DNA of 64,000 nucleotides from Flavobacteriaceae bacterium (GCA_027490305.1 JAIXYI010000063.1:32313-96312); one strand, 5' to 3'. Positions 25,048 through 34,207 are shown, counted from the first letter of the stretch. Translations and numbers: made by a program. The notes: generated by a model not told the origin, from the sequence alone.

Positions 25048-26670
25048 TTAAAAAATAAACTTCGTGCTCAGGAAATTGGATCCGTCACCATCCACTACTT
25101 CGTTGATGAGTTTGGTGTTGGTGTCGTTCATTTTGAACGCGACCAATGAACGTATGGAAAACGATCGTATGGCGTCAGTAACTGACAATGTTCCTTCGGC
25201 GCTGTCTTTGCGTCCGGTAAACGGAAACACGTCGGGCCCGCGTTGTGCCTGGCTGTTAACGTTGACGCGGCTGACGATGTTCACCAGCGGATCGATCATG
25301 TGACCGAGTTCTGTGGCGTCGTTTGTAAACACGCTTACCTGTTGCCCGTATTTCGCATCGATCAGGTATTGCAGCACTTCTTCCCAATCGTCGTACGGCA
25401 CGACGGGCACGATCGGCCCGAATTGTTCTTCGTGGTACAGCCGCATCTCGCTATTGACCGGATATACAACAGCCGGATAATAAAACGATTCTTGTGAGCG
25501 ACCGCCGTTCTCGTTGACGACTTTGGCGCCTTTTTCGATGGCGTCGGCCACACAGGCGTTCAGGTAGTCGATTTTGCCGGCTTCCGGCAAGGGCGTAAAC
25601 ATCACGTCCGGTTCCCACGGCAGGCCAAACTTGCAGGCAGCGATGGCGGCGCTGAAGGCTGCCAGAAATTCGTCGGCCTTGCTGCGGTGCACCCACACAA
25701 TCTTAAGCGCCGTACAGCGTTGTCCGTTAAACGACAGGCTTCCGGCCAGTATTTCCTTCACCGCCAACGACATATCGACGTTTCCGGTAACAATGGCCGC
25801 GTTTTTCGCGTCGAGTCCGAGCACGGCCCGCAAACGGTTGACTTTCGGGTGCTGTTTTTTCAGTTCGTTCGCTACCTTACTCGACCCGATCAGCGTCAAC
25901 ACATTGATTTTTCCTGAATGCATCAACCCTGGTATGATATCGCTGCCGCGACCGTAGAGGAAATTGATGACGCCTTTTGGGAAACTTTCCAGGAACGCCT
26001 CCTGCAAGGGATAATGTAATAAGTTGCCGTATTTCGGCGGTTTGAACAACAGTGTATTCCCCATGATCAACGCAGGAATCAATGTTGTAAATGTTTCATT
26101 TAAAGGATAATTGTATGGACCCATACAAAGCACCACTCCAAGTGGCGAACGCCGAATCTGTGCTCCCACGCCTTCCGTTATTTCAAACCCCGAGGCTTCG
26201 CGATCGAGGTTTTTCAGGGCGTCGATGGTGGCGTAGATATAGGCAACCGTCCGGTCGAATTCTTTGGTGGCATCGGCATACGATTTCCCGATTTCCCACA
26301 TGATGAGTTTGACGGTTTCCTCCTTCTTCTGGATCATCTTCCGGGTGAAGGTTTCCACACACGCGATGCGGTTTTCGACGCTGCGCGTGGGCCAGTCGCC
26401 CCTGCCGTCGTTCCAGGCAGAAACAGCAGCTTCGAGTGCCTGTGCTGCTTCCGCCTCTGTACATACGGGATAACTTCCTATTTTCTTCTTTTGCAGACCT
26501 TTATCGGTTTTTATATAAACCGGTGATAGCACATCCTGGAACGGCCCGTCCCACTTGCGCATGGTTCCGTCCAAAAGGAAATATTCCTGTCGCACTTCGT
26601 CAATCCGGAAGGCTTCCGGGATGTCGTTCTCTGCGATAAAAAGCGAGGCAAGCCGTTCGTTGAAGTCCAT
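25048..26670 (-). CDS. Aldehyde dehydrogenase, GapN-like (NADP-dependent)
   Basis: A 540-aa ALDH-superfamily enzyme. The catalytic cysteine is in SFNGQRCTALK and the cofactor region shows LGVVLCMGPYNYPLNE and IGSSKVAN. It most resembles NADP-dependent non-phosphorylating glyceraldehyde-3-phosphate dehydrogenase. At the place of the general-base Glu (normally E-L-G-G) it reads VLGLDAKNAAIV, so that Glu is missing or shifted; I believe this is a feature of a GapN-like subgroup, but could not check. It starts 3 nt after the stop of the alcohol dehydrogenase gene, so the pair can convert an alcohol via an aldehyde to an acid. A link to the aromatic island is possible but not shown. Confidence 0.82.
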   Translation of the reverse strand: MDFNERLASLFIAENDIPEAFRIDEVRQEYFLLDGTMRKWDGPFQDVLSPVYIKTDKGLQKKKIGSYPVCTEAEAAQALEAAVSAWNDGRGDWPTRSVENRIACVETFTRKMIQKKEETVKLIMWEIGKSYADATKEFDRTVAYIYATIDALKNLDREASGFEITEGVGAQIRRSPLGVVLCMGPYNYPLNETFTTLIPALIMGNTLLFKPPKYGNLLHYPLQEAFLESFPKGVINFLYGRGSDIIPGLMHSGKINVLTLIGSSKVANELKKQHPKVNRLRAVLGLDAKNAAIVTGNVDMSLAVKEILAGSLSFNGQRCTALKIVWVHRSKADEFLAAFSAAIAACKFGLPWEPDVMFTPLPEAGKIDYLNACVADAIEKGAKVVNENGGRSQESFYYPAVVYPVNSEMRLYHEEQFGPIVPVVPYDDWEEVLQYLIDAKYGQQVSVFTNDATELGHMIDPLVNIVSRVNVNSQAQRGPDVFPFTGRKDSAEGTLSVTDAIRSFSIRSLVAFKMNDTNTKLINEVVDGDGSNFLSTKFIF

Positions 26671-26673
26671 GTC

Positions 26674-27723
26674 TTATTGTTTTAAGGAAGCCATATCGAT
26701 TACAAAGCGGTATTTCACGTCGCTGCGTACCATACGTTCATAGGCCTCGTTGATATAGTCCATGTTGATGAGTTCGATATCCGACACAATGCCGTGTTCC
26801 GCGCAATAGTCGAGCATTTCCTGGGTTTCCGCAATCCCGCCAATCATACTTCCCATGATTTTGCGGCGTTTCGGCACGAGCAAAAACGACGGGATGTGGG
26901 CCGGTTCCGATGGTAATCCAAGAATCACCAGCGTACCCCCTTTTCGCAACAGCGCTACGTAGGCGGCGTGGTCGTGGTTGGCGGCCACCGTATCGATGAT
27001 GACGTCAAACGTATTGACGAGTGCCGCCATTTTAGCCGGATCGCTGGTCAGCGCAAAATGGTGCGCCCCGAGTGAACGGGCGTCTGCTTCTTTGGAGGGC
27101 GACCCGCTAAGCATGGTGACTTCTGCCCCGAACGATGCAGCGAACTTCACGGCCATGTGCCCGAGTCCGCCCAATCCCAACACTCCTACTTTATGCCCCT
27201 TTCCTACCTTTAAGTAGCGAAGTGGTGAATAGGTCGTGACGCCGGCGCACAACAGCGGTGCCACGGCTTTGAGGTCGAGTTTATCAGAGACTTTTACCAC
27301 ATATTCCTCGTCTACCTGGATGGCGGTTGAGTAGCCGCCGTAGGTCGGTTGGCCGGTGCCTCTTTGAAGGCTATTATAGGTGAAGGTAGGGCCTTCGTCG
27401 CAGTATTGCTCCTCTCCTGCCTTACAGCTCGAACACTGGCGACACGAATCGACGAAACAACCGACTCCGGCGAGGTCGCCTGCACGGAACTTCGTAACGG
27501 CCGCGCCTACTTCGGTAATACGTCCGACAATCTCATGCCCGGGCACCAACGGATAGATGGCGGGGCCCCAGTCGCCTTTGGCCGTATGCAAATCGGAGTG
27601 GCACACGCCGCTGTATAGAATATCGATCCGTACCTGATGGGGTTTTAGTTCGCCGCGGTCAAGTTCAAACGGGCGTAACGGCGTTTCGGCGTCGTAGGCG
27701 GCATATGCATTTATAAGTGTCAT
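26674..27723 (-). CDS. Zinc-dependent NAD(P) alcohol/aldehyde dehydrogenase (YahK-type)
   Basis: A 349-aa medium-chain dehydrogenase. Catalytic zinc ligands are Cys41 (GVCHSDLH), His63 with Glu64 (PGHEIVG) and a cysteine in LLCAGVTTYSPL. The structural-zinc cysteines are C94, C97, C100 and C108 (DSCRQCSSCKAGEEQYC). The Rossmann motif is GLGGLGHMAVKFA. Relatives such as YahK and cinnamyl-alcohol dehydrogenases work on a wide range of aldehydes and prefer NADP(H). It is the first gene of a two-gene operon with the aldehyde dehydrogenase. A TACCTTAG box precedes it by 22 nt. Confidence 0.88.
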   Translation of the reverse strand: MTLINAYAAYDAETPLRPFELDRGELKPHQVRIDILYSGVCHSDLHTAKGDWGPAIYPLVPGHEIVGRITEVGAAVTKFRAGDLAGVGCFVDSCRQCSSCKAGEEQYCDEGPTFTYNSLQRGTGQPTYGGYSTAIQVDEEYVVKVSDKLDLKAVAPLLCAGVTTYSPLRYLKVGKGHKVGVLGLGGLGHMAVKFAASFGAEVTMLSGSPSKEADARSLGAHHFALTSDPAKMAALVNTFDVIIDTVAANHDHAAYVALLRKGGTLVILGLPSEPAHIPSFLLVPKRRKIMGSMIGGIAETQEMLDYCAEHGIVSDIELINMDYINEAYERMVRSDVKYRFVIDMASLKQ

Positions 27724-27744
27724 GATAATGGGTTTTTAGGTGCC

Positions 27745-27752
27745 CTAAGGTA
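27745..27752 (-). promoter_or_regulatory. Possible -7 box TACCTTAG for the dehydrogenase operon
   Basis: A TAnnTTAG variant, as also seen at 53696. It leaves a leader of about 15-20 nt. Confidence 0.4.
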
Positions 27753-27808
27753 CGCAAATGCCAGCGCACTTCCCAAGAATTTACCGTCTTGTTATTCGCG
27801 GTTTCCTA

Positions 27809-27839
27809 TTGCGCCTCCGGTTTTATTTGCGTACTTTTA
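27809..27839 (+). promoter_or_regulatory. Possible promoter TTG-N20-TACTTTTA for the DUF294 gene
   Basis: TTG 27809-27811 and TACTTTTA 27832-27839 are 20 nt apart; the last base departs from the consensus. The predicted start is about 10 nt before ATG 27855, which supports that start over the upstream in-frame ATG at 27789. Confidence 0.45.
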
Positions 27840-27854
27840 GGCCTTTCCCACCAT

Positions 27855-29765
27855 ATGAAAAACAGCGTTGCCGAACGGATAGCCGATTTCCTCGGAGCCT
27901 ATCCGCCCTTCAACTACCTTACCCACGACGAGCTGCTGCGCGTCGCCGCGGATGTGCGCGTATTGAGTCTCGAAAAGAACAAGATGATTTTCCAGATCAA
28001 CGATGCGTTGCACGCGTATTTTTATGTAGTGGCGTCGGGAGTCATCAATCTTTTTACCATTTCGGATGCGGAAGAAACGCTTCTCAACCGCTGTGAACCC
28101 GGCGACATCCTGGGCCTGCGCCCGTTTTTTGCCAAGAACAATTATATGATGACGGCGAAGGCGCGCGAGGAAAGTATCGTCTACGCCATTCCCATCGATT
28201 CGTTTCGCCCGTTTGCCCTGACGAATGCAGAGGTGTTGGACTTCCTCTTACAGAGTTTTGCCAGCACGGCACGCGGAACGGTAACGGCGGGAAAAGGAAA
28301 GCTGCTGAATGACAGCGTGCAACTAACCGATGGCACAACCGAAATCCAGTTTTTTCAATCGCTGGATTACAACCGGACGCCGCTGCTCGTGTCACCCGGA
28401 CATCCCGTGCAACAGGTGGCGCAACAAATGACCGATAACCTCACGGGCTGTGCGATTGTGCAGGAAAAGAATATCCCATTGGGATGGATTACCGATGCGG
28501 ATATACGCGCTAAGATTGCCACCGGACGATTTTCGGCTACGACCGAAGTGCGGAATGTCATGGCCTCAAACGTCATTACCGTGCCCGAGAACCTGTCGTT
28601 GGCGGAGGCCCAATTGGCGATGCTCCGGCACAACGTCTCGTTTCTTTGTGTTACGATCGACGGTTCCGAACGTTCGCCGATACGGGGCGTGGTGTCGCAA
28701 CACGACCTGATTGCCGCACAGGCGAACAACCCGGGTGTGTTGATTAAAGAGATCAAACGCGCGGCGGCCCCTTCAGAACTGAAAGAACTGCGGGAGAAAC
28801 TGGCGGATTTCATACGTATTTCCATCGACAATAAAATCCCGTTGTCGCATATTAGCAATATTGCCGGCGAGGTGAATATCGCGTTGGTGAAACGGGCCAT
28901 CGACCTGGCGGTTCTGGATTTTGGCTCCCCTCCTGCCCGATTCTCGTGGCTGATTGTCGGTAGCCAGGGTCGAAAGGAACAACTGCTGCTCACCGACCAG
29001 GACAGCTTTTTGGTTTTTGAGGATGTGGCGCCGGAGAAATACAAAGAAGTCAAAGATTACTTCCTGCGACTGGCGCGGCGCACCAACCAGATTTTAGAGG
29101 AAGTGGGATACGCATCATCACCGGACGGTATCGTGGCGGGTAATCCGTTGTGGTGTCGCTCGCTCTCTGACTGGCTGCACCAATATGAAGAATGGATGAC
29201 GAATCCGGGTTCGAAAGCCGAATCAAGCCATGCCATCTTCTTTGATTACGAACTGGCGTATGGCGAAACCTTGCTGGAAGAAGCGCTTACGGAAGTCATT
29301 TTCCGTCATACGAAAAACAAGAAATTCCTGGCGCTGTTGGCGACGGAAGCCCTGAAACGGCCATTACCCCTGAGCTTTTTCAAGAATTTTATCGTAGAGG
29401 AAGATGGTCCGCATAAGGATTTGTTCGATATCAAAAACCGTGGACTCCTGATCTACGCCGATATGGCGCGGGTGCTGTCGCTGAGCCTGAATATTAAGGG
29501 TATCAACAACACCTTTGCCCGTTTTCGGCAGTTGGCCATGACCGAATCCAAGTACACCGATGCGTACCAAAATGCGGCAGAGGCTTTCCAGACCCTACAG
29601 AAATTCCGCGCGGTCAATGGCTTACGCAATGGCACGAACGGGCAGTTTATTTCTATTGAAGAGCTATCCAAAAACGATCGTGAACGGTTGAAAAACTGCT
29701 TCCTTCCGTTGAAAGACCTTGAAGAAATCCTGAAACACAAGTTCCAGCTTACGTATTTTTCCTGA
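27855..29765 (+). CDS. cNMP-binding / CBS / DUF294 nucleotidyltransferase-like signalling protein
   Basis: A 636-aa cytosolic protein in four parts. A cyclic-nucleotide-binding-type beta-roll lies at about residues 10-120 (FYVVASGVINLF, EPGDILGLRPFF), a CBS pair at about 155-280 (VRNVMASNVITVPENLSLAEAQ), a DUF294 nucleotidyltransferase-like domain at about 350-480 (IVGSQGRKEQLLLTDQDSFLVFE, the GlnD-like G-S-x-G-R...D-x-D site) and a helical DUF294_C end. In many bacteria such proteins sit beside acs and a carboxylate transporter, with an exonuclease-like partner, exactly as here. They are thought to sense adenine nucleotides. The stop overlaps the next ATG (TGATG). Confidence 0.85.
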   Translation: MKNSVAERIADFLGAYPPFNYLTHDELLRVAADVRVLSLEKNKMIFQINDALHAYFYVVASGVINLFTISDAEETLLNRCEPGDILGLRPFFAKNNYMMTAKAREESIVYAIPIDSFRPFALTNAEVLDFLLQSFASTARGTVTAGKGKLLNDSVQLTDGTTEIQFFQSLDYNRTPLLVSPGHPVQQVAQQMTDNLTGCAIVQEKNIPLGWITDADIRAKIATGRFSATTEVRNVMASNVITVPENLSLAEAQLAMLRHNVSFLCVTIDGSERSPIRGVVSQHDLIAAQANNPGVLIKEIKRAAAPSELKELREKLADFIRISIDNKIPLSHISNIAGEVNIALVKRAIDLAVLDFGSPPARFSWLIVGSQGRKEQLLLTDQDSFLVFEDVAPEKYKEVKDYFLRLARRTNQILEEVGYASSPDGIVAGNPLWCRSLSDWLHQYEEWMTNPGSKAESSHAIFFDYELAYGETLLEEALTEVIFRHTKNKKFLALLATEALKRPLPLSFFKNFIVEEDGPHKDLFDIKNRGLLIYADMARVLSLSLNIKGINNTFARFRQLAMTESKYTDAYQNAAEAFQTLQKFRAVNGLRNGTNGQFISIEELSKNDRERLKNCFLPLKDLEEILKHKFQLTYFS

Positions 29766-30367
29766 TGCTCGACTGGCTTAAGAATATCAACAAAGATTAT
29801 CCTGACTTCTGGCGGGCGTACTTGTCGAAATTCGACGAGAAGCCGACCCGTATCGTGGCGCTCAGTACCAAAACCACGGGCACTGATTACAAGAAAGATG
29901 TAATTGTATCCATCGGCGCGGTGGCCATCGAGAGCGACCAAGTGCTGATTGGCGATAATTTTGAAGTCGTACTGTTGCAATATGTCTTCAACCACGACAA
30001 CGGCCTATCGAACGAATTTATCGTCGAAAGCCAATCGCCCAAACTCGTCGAACCGCAGGCCATCCAGCAATTTATCGAATACCTTGAGAATGCGACATTG
30101 GTGGGCCACCGGGTCGATTTCGATGTCGAGATGCTGAACGAGGCGTTGGACCGCATCCACGCGGGGCGACTCAAGAACGAAGCGCTTGATGTCGAAGTAA
30201 TGTACCGCAAATGGAAAGACCTTAACGACGGTCGTCATTTCGGACTTGACGATATGTGTGCGGAGTTTAAGATTCCGGTATCCGACCGGGTATCCGCTGC
30301 GGAAGATGCCTACGCGGTAGCCCTTCTTTTCCTGAAACTCAAATCGCGTTTACAGCTTAAAATCTGA
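29765..30367 (+). CDS. DnaQ/exonuclease-domain protein with altered active site
   Basis: A 200-aa protein with the RNase-H-like exonuclease fold. The first exonuclease motif, normally D-x-E-T-T-G, reads ALSTKTTGT, so the two metal-binding acids are Ser34 and Lys36. The second motif is intact (VGHRVDFDVEML). The third, normally H-x4-D, reads RVSAAEDAYAVA, keeping the Asp but lacking the His. It is therefore probably not a functional nuclease, or uses a different mechanism. It is translationally coupled to the DUF294 protein and convergent with acs. The same two-protein combination occurs beside acs/actP in Proteobacteria. A binding partner role for the signalling protein is the likely reading. 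Confidence 0.8.
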   Translation: MLDWLKNINKDYPDFWRAYLSKFDEKPTRIVALSTKTTGTDYKKDVIVSIGAVAIESDQVLIGDNFEVVLLQYVFNHDNGLSNEFIVESQSPKLVEPQAIQQFIEYLENATLVGHRVDFDVEMLNEALDRIHAGRLKNEALDVEVMYRKWKDLNDGRHFGLDDMCAEFKIPVSDRVSAAEDAYAVALLFLKLKSRLQLKI

Positions 30368-30384
30368 TTGCCATTCCTTCCCAT

Positions 30385-30417
30385 AAAAAAAGGCGGTCAC
30401 TTTCGTAGCCGCCTTTT
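30385..30417. terminator. Bidirectional terminator between the exonuclease gene and acs
   Basis: Stem AAGGCGG/CCGCCTT (30390-30396 with 30409-30415) flanked by seven As on the left and four Ts on the right. It serves mainly acs on the minus strand. Confidence 0.85.
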
Positions 30418-30437
30418 CCGTTTGTAAATGGTTATGG

Positions 30438-32345
30438 TTAGATGCGTTCGTTCTTGATCTCGTCGACGATCTCGGGATTAAGCAATGTGGACGTATCTCC
30501 AAAACTGGAGAAATCCCCTTCCGCTATTTTCCGTAAGATGCGACGCATGATCTTGCCCGAACGTGTTTTCGGCAACCCAGATACGAATTGGATCTTGTCG
30601 AGTTTGGCAATAGGCCCTACGTGATCCGAAATCATCTGGTTGATTTCTTTGCGAAGGTTGTCCTGGTTTCGGCTTTCGCCGGTTTCTTTCAGGATAACGT
30701 ACCCATAGAGTGCATTTCCTTTGATATCATGAGGGAATCCGACGATGGCCGATTCTGCGACCGCCGGGTGTTCGTTGATGGCGTCTTCGATGGGCGCGGT
30801 TCCGAGGTTGTGTCCGGATACGATGATCACATCGTCTACCCGTCCGGTGATGCGGTAATAACCGACTTCATCGCGCAACGCCCCGTCACCGGTGAAATAC
30901 TTTCCTGGAAAGGCCGAAAAATACGTCTCCTTAAACCGTTGGTGGTCACCCCAAATGGTGCGTGCCATTGACGGCCACGGGAATTTGATGCACAGGCTTC
31001 CGGTTACGGAATTACCTTCAATCTCATTACGCAGCTCGTCCATCAGCACCGGCTGGATACCCGGCAACGGCAGCGACGCATACGTCGGTTTGGTCGGCGT
31101 GACAAAGGCAATTGGTGAAATCATGATACCGCCTGTTTCCGTTTGCCACCAGGTATCGACCAGCGGGCAGCGTTTTCCGCCCACGTGGTCGTTGTACCAG
31201 TTCCAGGCCTCTTCGTTGATGGGCTCACCTACCGACCCGATAACGCGTAAGCTCTTGAGTGGGAAGGGTTGCACGTATTCGAGGTTTTCTTTCGCAAGCG
31301 ATCGGATAGCGGTCGGTGCGGTATAGAAATGGGTGATTTTGTGTTTTTCGATGACGTGCCAGAAGCGGCTGAAGTCGGGATACGATGGTACACCTTCGAA
31401 AATCACGGTCGTGGCACCGTTCAGCAGCGGTCCGTATAAAATATAGGAATGTCCGGTGATCCATCCGATGTCGGCCGTACACCAGAAAATATCATTCTCT
31501 TCATAGGAAAAGACGTTTTTGAAGGTGTACGCCGTGTAGACCATGTAGCCCGCCGTCGTGTGCAGCATGCCCTTCGGCTTTCCGGTTGATCCTGAGGTGT
31601 AGAGGATAAACAGCGGATCTTCCGCGTCCATGATCTCGGCCACATTGTTGCCAATGGCTTCGTTCATAAGCGGTTCGAGCCACTGGTCGCGGCCTTCCTT
31701 CATATTGACCGGCGTATTGGTGCGCTTTACCACCAATGTAGTTTCGACCGTCGGGCACTTTTCAAGGGCTTCGTCGATGATGCCTTTCAGATCGATCGTT
31801 TTTTCACCGCGAAAACCGCCATCGGAAGTGATGACCATGCGGGCTTCGCAGTCGTTGATGCGGGAGGCCACTGCTGAGGCGGAAAATCCAGCGAAAATGA
31901 CCGAGTGGATGGCGCCAATCCGGGCACAGGCCAACACGGCATAGGCCAATTCAGGGATCATCGGCAGATAAATACATACCCGATCGCCCTTCTTAATACC
32001 ACAGTCGCGCAGGATATTGGCCAGTTTCGCCACCTGCACATATAAATCATTATAGGTAATATGCTGCGCCGGTTCGTCGGGGTTGTTCGGTTCGAAAATG
32101 ATGGCGGTCTTGTCGCCACGTCGCGCCAGGTGCCGGTCGATGCAGTTCTTGACGATGTTAACCTTCGCGCCGGTGAACCACTCGAAGCGGGCTTCCTGCA
32201 TATCAAAGTCAACGACTTTTTCCCACGGCTGGTACCATGTGAAGTTCTCTTGTGCAATACGTCCCCAAAATTTGCGGGGCTCACGAACCGATTTGTTGTA
32301 ATGCTTGAAATACTGTTCGAGGTTGGGTATTTTATAATAACTCAT
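30438..32345 (-). CDS. acs: Acetyl-CoA synthetase
   Basis: A 635-aa AMP-forming ligase that turns acetate, ATP and CoA into acetyl-CoA. Motifs: YTSGSTGKPKG (P-loop-like A3), TADIGWITGHSY, DTWWQTETGG (A5), YFTGDGA (A7) and the C-terminal PKTRSGKIMRR with the catalytic Lys that protein acetyltransferases modify. The start MSYYKIPNLEQYF at 32345 is the normal acs N terminus; a codon seven residues upstream (32366) is less likely. It is followed (upstream on the minus strand) by a small membrane protein and an MFS transporter that may import the substrate. The neighbouring DUF294 and exonuclease-like genes are convergent. Confidence 0.95.
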   Translation of the reverse strand: MSYYKIPNLEQYFKHYNKSVREPRKFWGRIAQENFTWYQPWEKVVDFDMQEARFEWFTGAKVNIVKNCIDRHLARRGDKTAIIFEPNNPDEPAQHITYNDLYVQVAKLANILRDCGIKKGDRVCIYLPMIPELAYAVLACARIGAIHSVIFAGFSASAVASRINDCEARMVITSDGGFRGEKTIDLKGIIDEALEKCPTVETTLVVKRTNTPVNMKEGRDQWLEPLMNEAIGNNVAEIMDAEDPLFILYTSGSTGKPKGMLHTTAGYMVYTAYTFKNVFSYEENDIFWCTADIGWITGHSYILYGPLLNGATTVIFEGVPSYPDFSRFWHVIEKHKITHFYTAPTAIRSLAKENLEYVQPFPLKSLRVIGSVGEPINEEAWNWYNDHVGGKRCPLVDTWWQTETGGIMISPIAFVTPTKPTYASLPLPGIQPVLMDELRNEIEGNSVTGSLCIKFPWPSMARTIWGDHQRFKETYFSAFPGKYFTGDGALRDEVGYYRITGRVDDVIIVSGHNLGTAPIEDAINEHPAVAESAIVGFPHDIKGNALYGYVILKETGESRNQDNLRKEINQMISDHVGPIAKLDKIQFVSGLPKTRSGKIMRRILRKIAEGDFSSFGDTSTLLNPEIVDEIKNERI

Positions 32346-32443
32346 GTGATTTGGTTTGGCAGTCAATACGGCATCAGGACAAATGCGGTATACAAATATC
32401 GGTGATACTTTTGAATATTTTCCAATGAAAATTGAGGCACTAC

Positions 32444-32662
32444 CTATGACTTGTCGTACTCACCTGTCATTGAATAATAACCGAAAATAGCAAGTCCTAG
32501 GCTGACCAACGGCATCAGGATGAAGAACAGGATGATGCCAAAAACGAGGTCATCTTGTTTGTCGGATGTGAGTTTGGCTCCGAAAATGGTGATACATCCG
32601 TAGGCGACGGCAACCGCGAGTGCGATCCAAAGTACGCCGGCAATTCGTTTGATAGTGTTCAT
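32444..32662 (-). CDS. Small two-helix membrane protein next to the MFS transporter
   Basis: A 72-aa protein with two transmembrane helices (IAGVLWIALAVAVAYGCITIFG and VFGIILFFILMPLVSLGLAIFGYYS) and a short acidic tail. It starts 12 nt after the stop codon of the MFS gene, so both are cotranscribed. Small helpers of this kind (for example DUF485 beside the acetate permease ActP) accompany carboxylate transporters in other phyla. This one is not obviously DUF485. An accessory subunit of the transporter is the most natural inference. Confidence 0.7.
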   Translation of the reverse strand: MNTIKRIAGVLWIALAVAVAYGCITIFGAKLTSDKQDDLVFGIILFFILMPLVSLGLAIFGYYSMTGEYDKS

Positions 32663-32674
32663 GATGCTGTCTTT

Positions 32675-34207
32675 TTAGTCGTGTAACGTGCTGATTTTTT
32701 TATCGAGGTAGATCATGCCGATCACAAAGCACACGGCTGCGATTCCGATCGGATACCAGAGTCCTTCGAGGTAGAATTCCGGGTCGCCCGCATCTTTTCC
32801 GGTGGTGACAAGATAGGTGGAAATCGCGGGTAACAATCCGCCGAAGATGCCATTGCCCACGTGATACGGCAGCGACATCGACGTGTAGCGTATCCGGACG
32901 GGAAACATTTCAACGAGGAAGGCGGCAATCGGACCGTACACCATTGTAACGAAAAATACCTGAATGAATACCATAAGTATGATCCACCAACGGCCTGAGG
33001 ATGTGATGGTTTTTGTGAGTTTCATTTCAACTTTGTCCTTTCCGGCATCATCCTTTATCCGGACACCATTGTCGAGGTGAACCGTCTTGATTTCTTCCGA
33101 TGTAGTGCCGTCGGCAAAGGCTTTATTGGTGGTGTAGATGGAATCACTTTTGGTGCCTTCAAGGGTTTTGAAAGTGGCGTCCATTTTAGACGATACTTCC
33201 GTTTTCAGTGACAAGTCGGTGGTTTTATACATCGAATCATAAATCGGGCGGTAGCACACGATCGCGATCAGCATCCCCGACATCATCACCGCTTTGCGTC
33301 CGACTTTATCCGACAGCCATCCGAAAAACACAAAGAACGGCGTGGCCATCAGGAGCGCGATGCCCATGAGTCCGTCTACTTGCGTCGCGTCTACCGACAT
33401 GACCGTCTTCAGGTAACTCATAGCGTAGAATTGTCCCGTGTACCACACCACGCCCTGCCCCATGGTGGCCCCAAAGAGCGCCAGCAAGACGAACTTGAGG
33501 TTGTATTTGTTGCCGAAACTCTCTTTTAGCGGATTGGTACTGGTTTTGCCCTCCGACTTTGCTTTCGCAAATAAAGGCGATTCGTGCATGCCTTTACGGA
33601 TGATGTAGGACACCAACACCATCAGGATCGATACCCAGAACGGCACACGCCAGCCCCACTCTTCGAACTGTTCTTTGCTCAACAGGCCTTTGGTGACAAG
33701 GATGACCACCAGTGACACGAAAAGTCCGGCGGTAGCGGTCGTTTGAATCCACGATGTCCAGAAACCGCGTTGCCCTTTGGGTGCGTGTTCGGCTACATAG
33801 GTAGCGGCACCTCCGTATTCCCCGCCCAGTGCGAGGCCCTGCAAGAGTCTGAGTAACAGCACTAATAATGGTGCCAGGAACCCAATCGTCTCATAACTGG
33901 GTATGCAGCCAATCAGGAAGGTCGCGCCGCCCATCAGCAGCAAGGTCACCATAAAGGTGTATTTGCGCCCGATCAGGTCGCCCAACCGCCCGAAAAACAG
34001 GGCGCCGAAGGGCCGAACGACGAAACCGGCGGCAAAGGTGGCCAACGTCGACAGGAACGCCGCCGTCGGATTGTCGGAAGGAAAAAACTTAGTTGAAATG
34101 ACGACGGCGAGACTTCCGAAGATATAGAAGTCGTACCATTCGATCAGGGTGCCTACAGACGAGGCGGAAATCACTTTCCAGATACCCTTTGTGGACGTTT
34201 TGTTCAT
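32675..34207 (-). CDS. MFS transporter, metabolite:H+ symporter (MHS) type
   Basis: A 510-aa inner-membrane transporter with 12 helices. The N terminus (SSVGTLIEWYDFYIFGSLAVVISTKFFP) is the MHS signature shared with ProP, KgtP, CitA and ShiA, and the MFS loop motif is at FGRLGDLIGRKYTF with its repeat at GWLSDKVGRKAVMM. An extra hydrophilic segment of about 85 residues (around residues 305-390, rich in Lys, Asp and Thr) interrupts the second half between two helices. Such an insert is not part of the standard MFS fold and should lie outside the membrane. Substrates of MHS proteins are carboxylates and zwitterions. The operon with acs suggests acetate or a related acid; an aromatic acid for the neighbouring island is also possible. 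Confidence 0.85.
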   Translation of the reverse strand: MNKTSTKGIWKVISASSVGTLIEWYDFYIFGSLAVVISTKFFPSDNPTAAFLSTLATFAAGFVVRPFGALFFGRLGDLIGRKYTFMVTLLLMGGATFLIGCIPSYETIGFLAPLLVLLLRLLQGLALGGEYGGAATYVAEHAPKGQRGFWTSWIQTTATAGLFVSLVVILVTKGLLSKEQFEEWGWRVPFWVSILMVLVSYIIRKGMHESPLFAKAKSEGKTSTNPLKESFGNKYNLKFVLLALFGATMGQGVVWYTGQFYAMSYLKTVMSVDATQVDGLMGIALLMATPFFVFFGWLSDKVGRKAVMMSGMLIAIVCYRPIYDSMYKTTDLSLKTEVSSKMDATFKTLEGTKSDSIYTTNKAFADGTTSEEIKTVHLDNGVRIKDDAGKDKVEMKLTKTITSSGRWWIILMVFIQVFFVTMVYGPIAAFLVEMFPVRIRYTSMSLPYHVGNGIFGGLLPAISTYLVTTGKDAGDPEFYLEGLWYPIGIAAVCFVIGMIYLDKKISTLHD

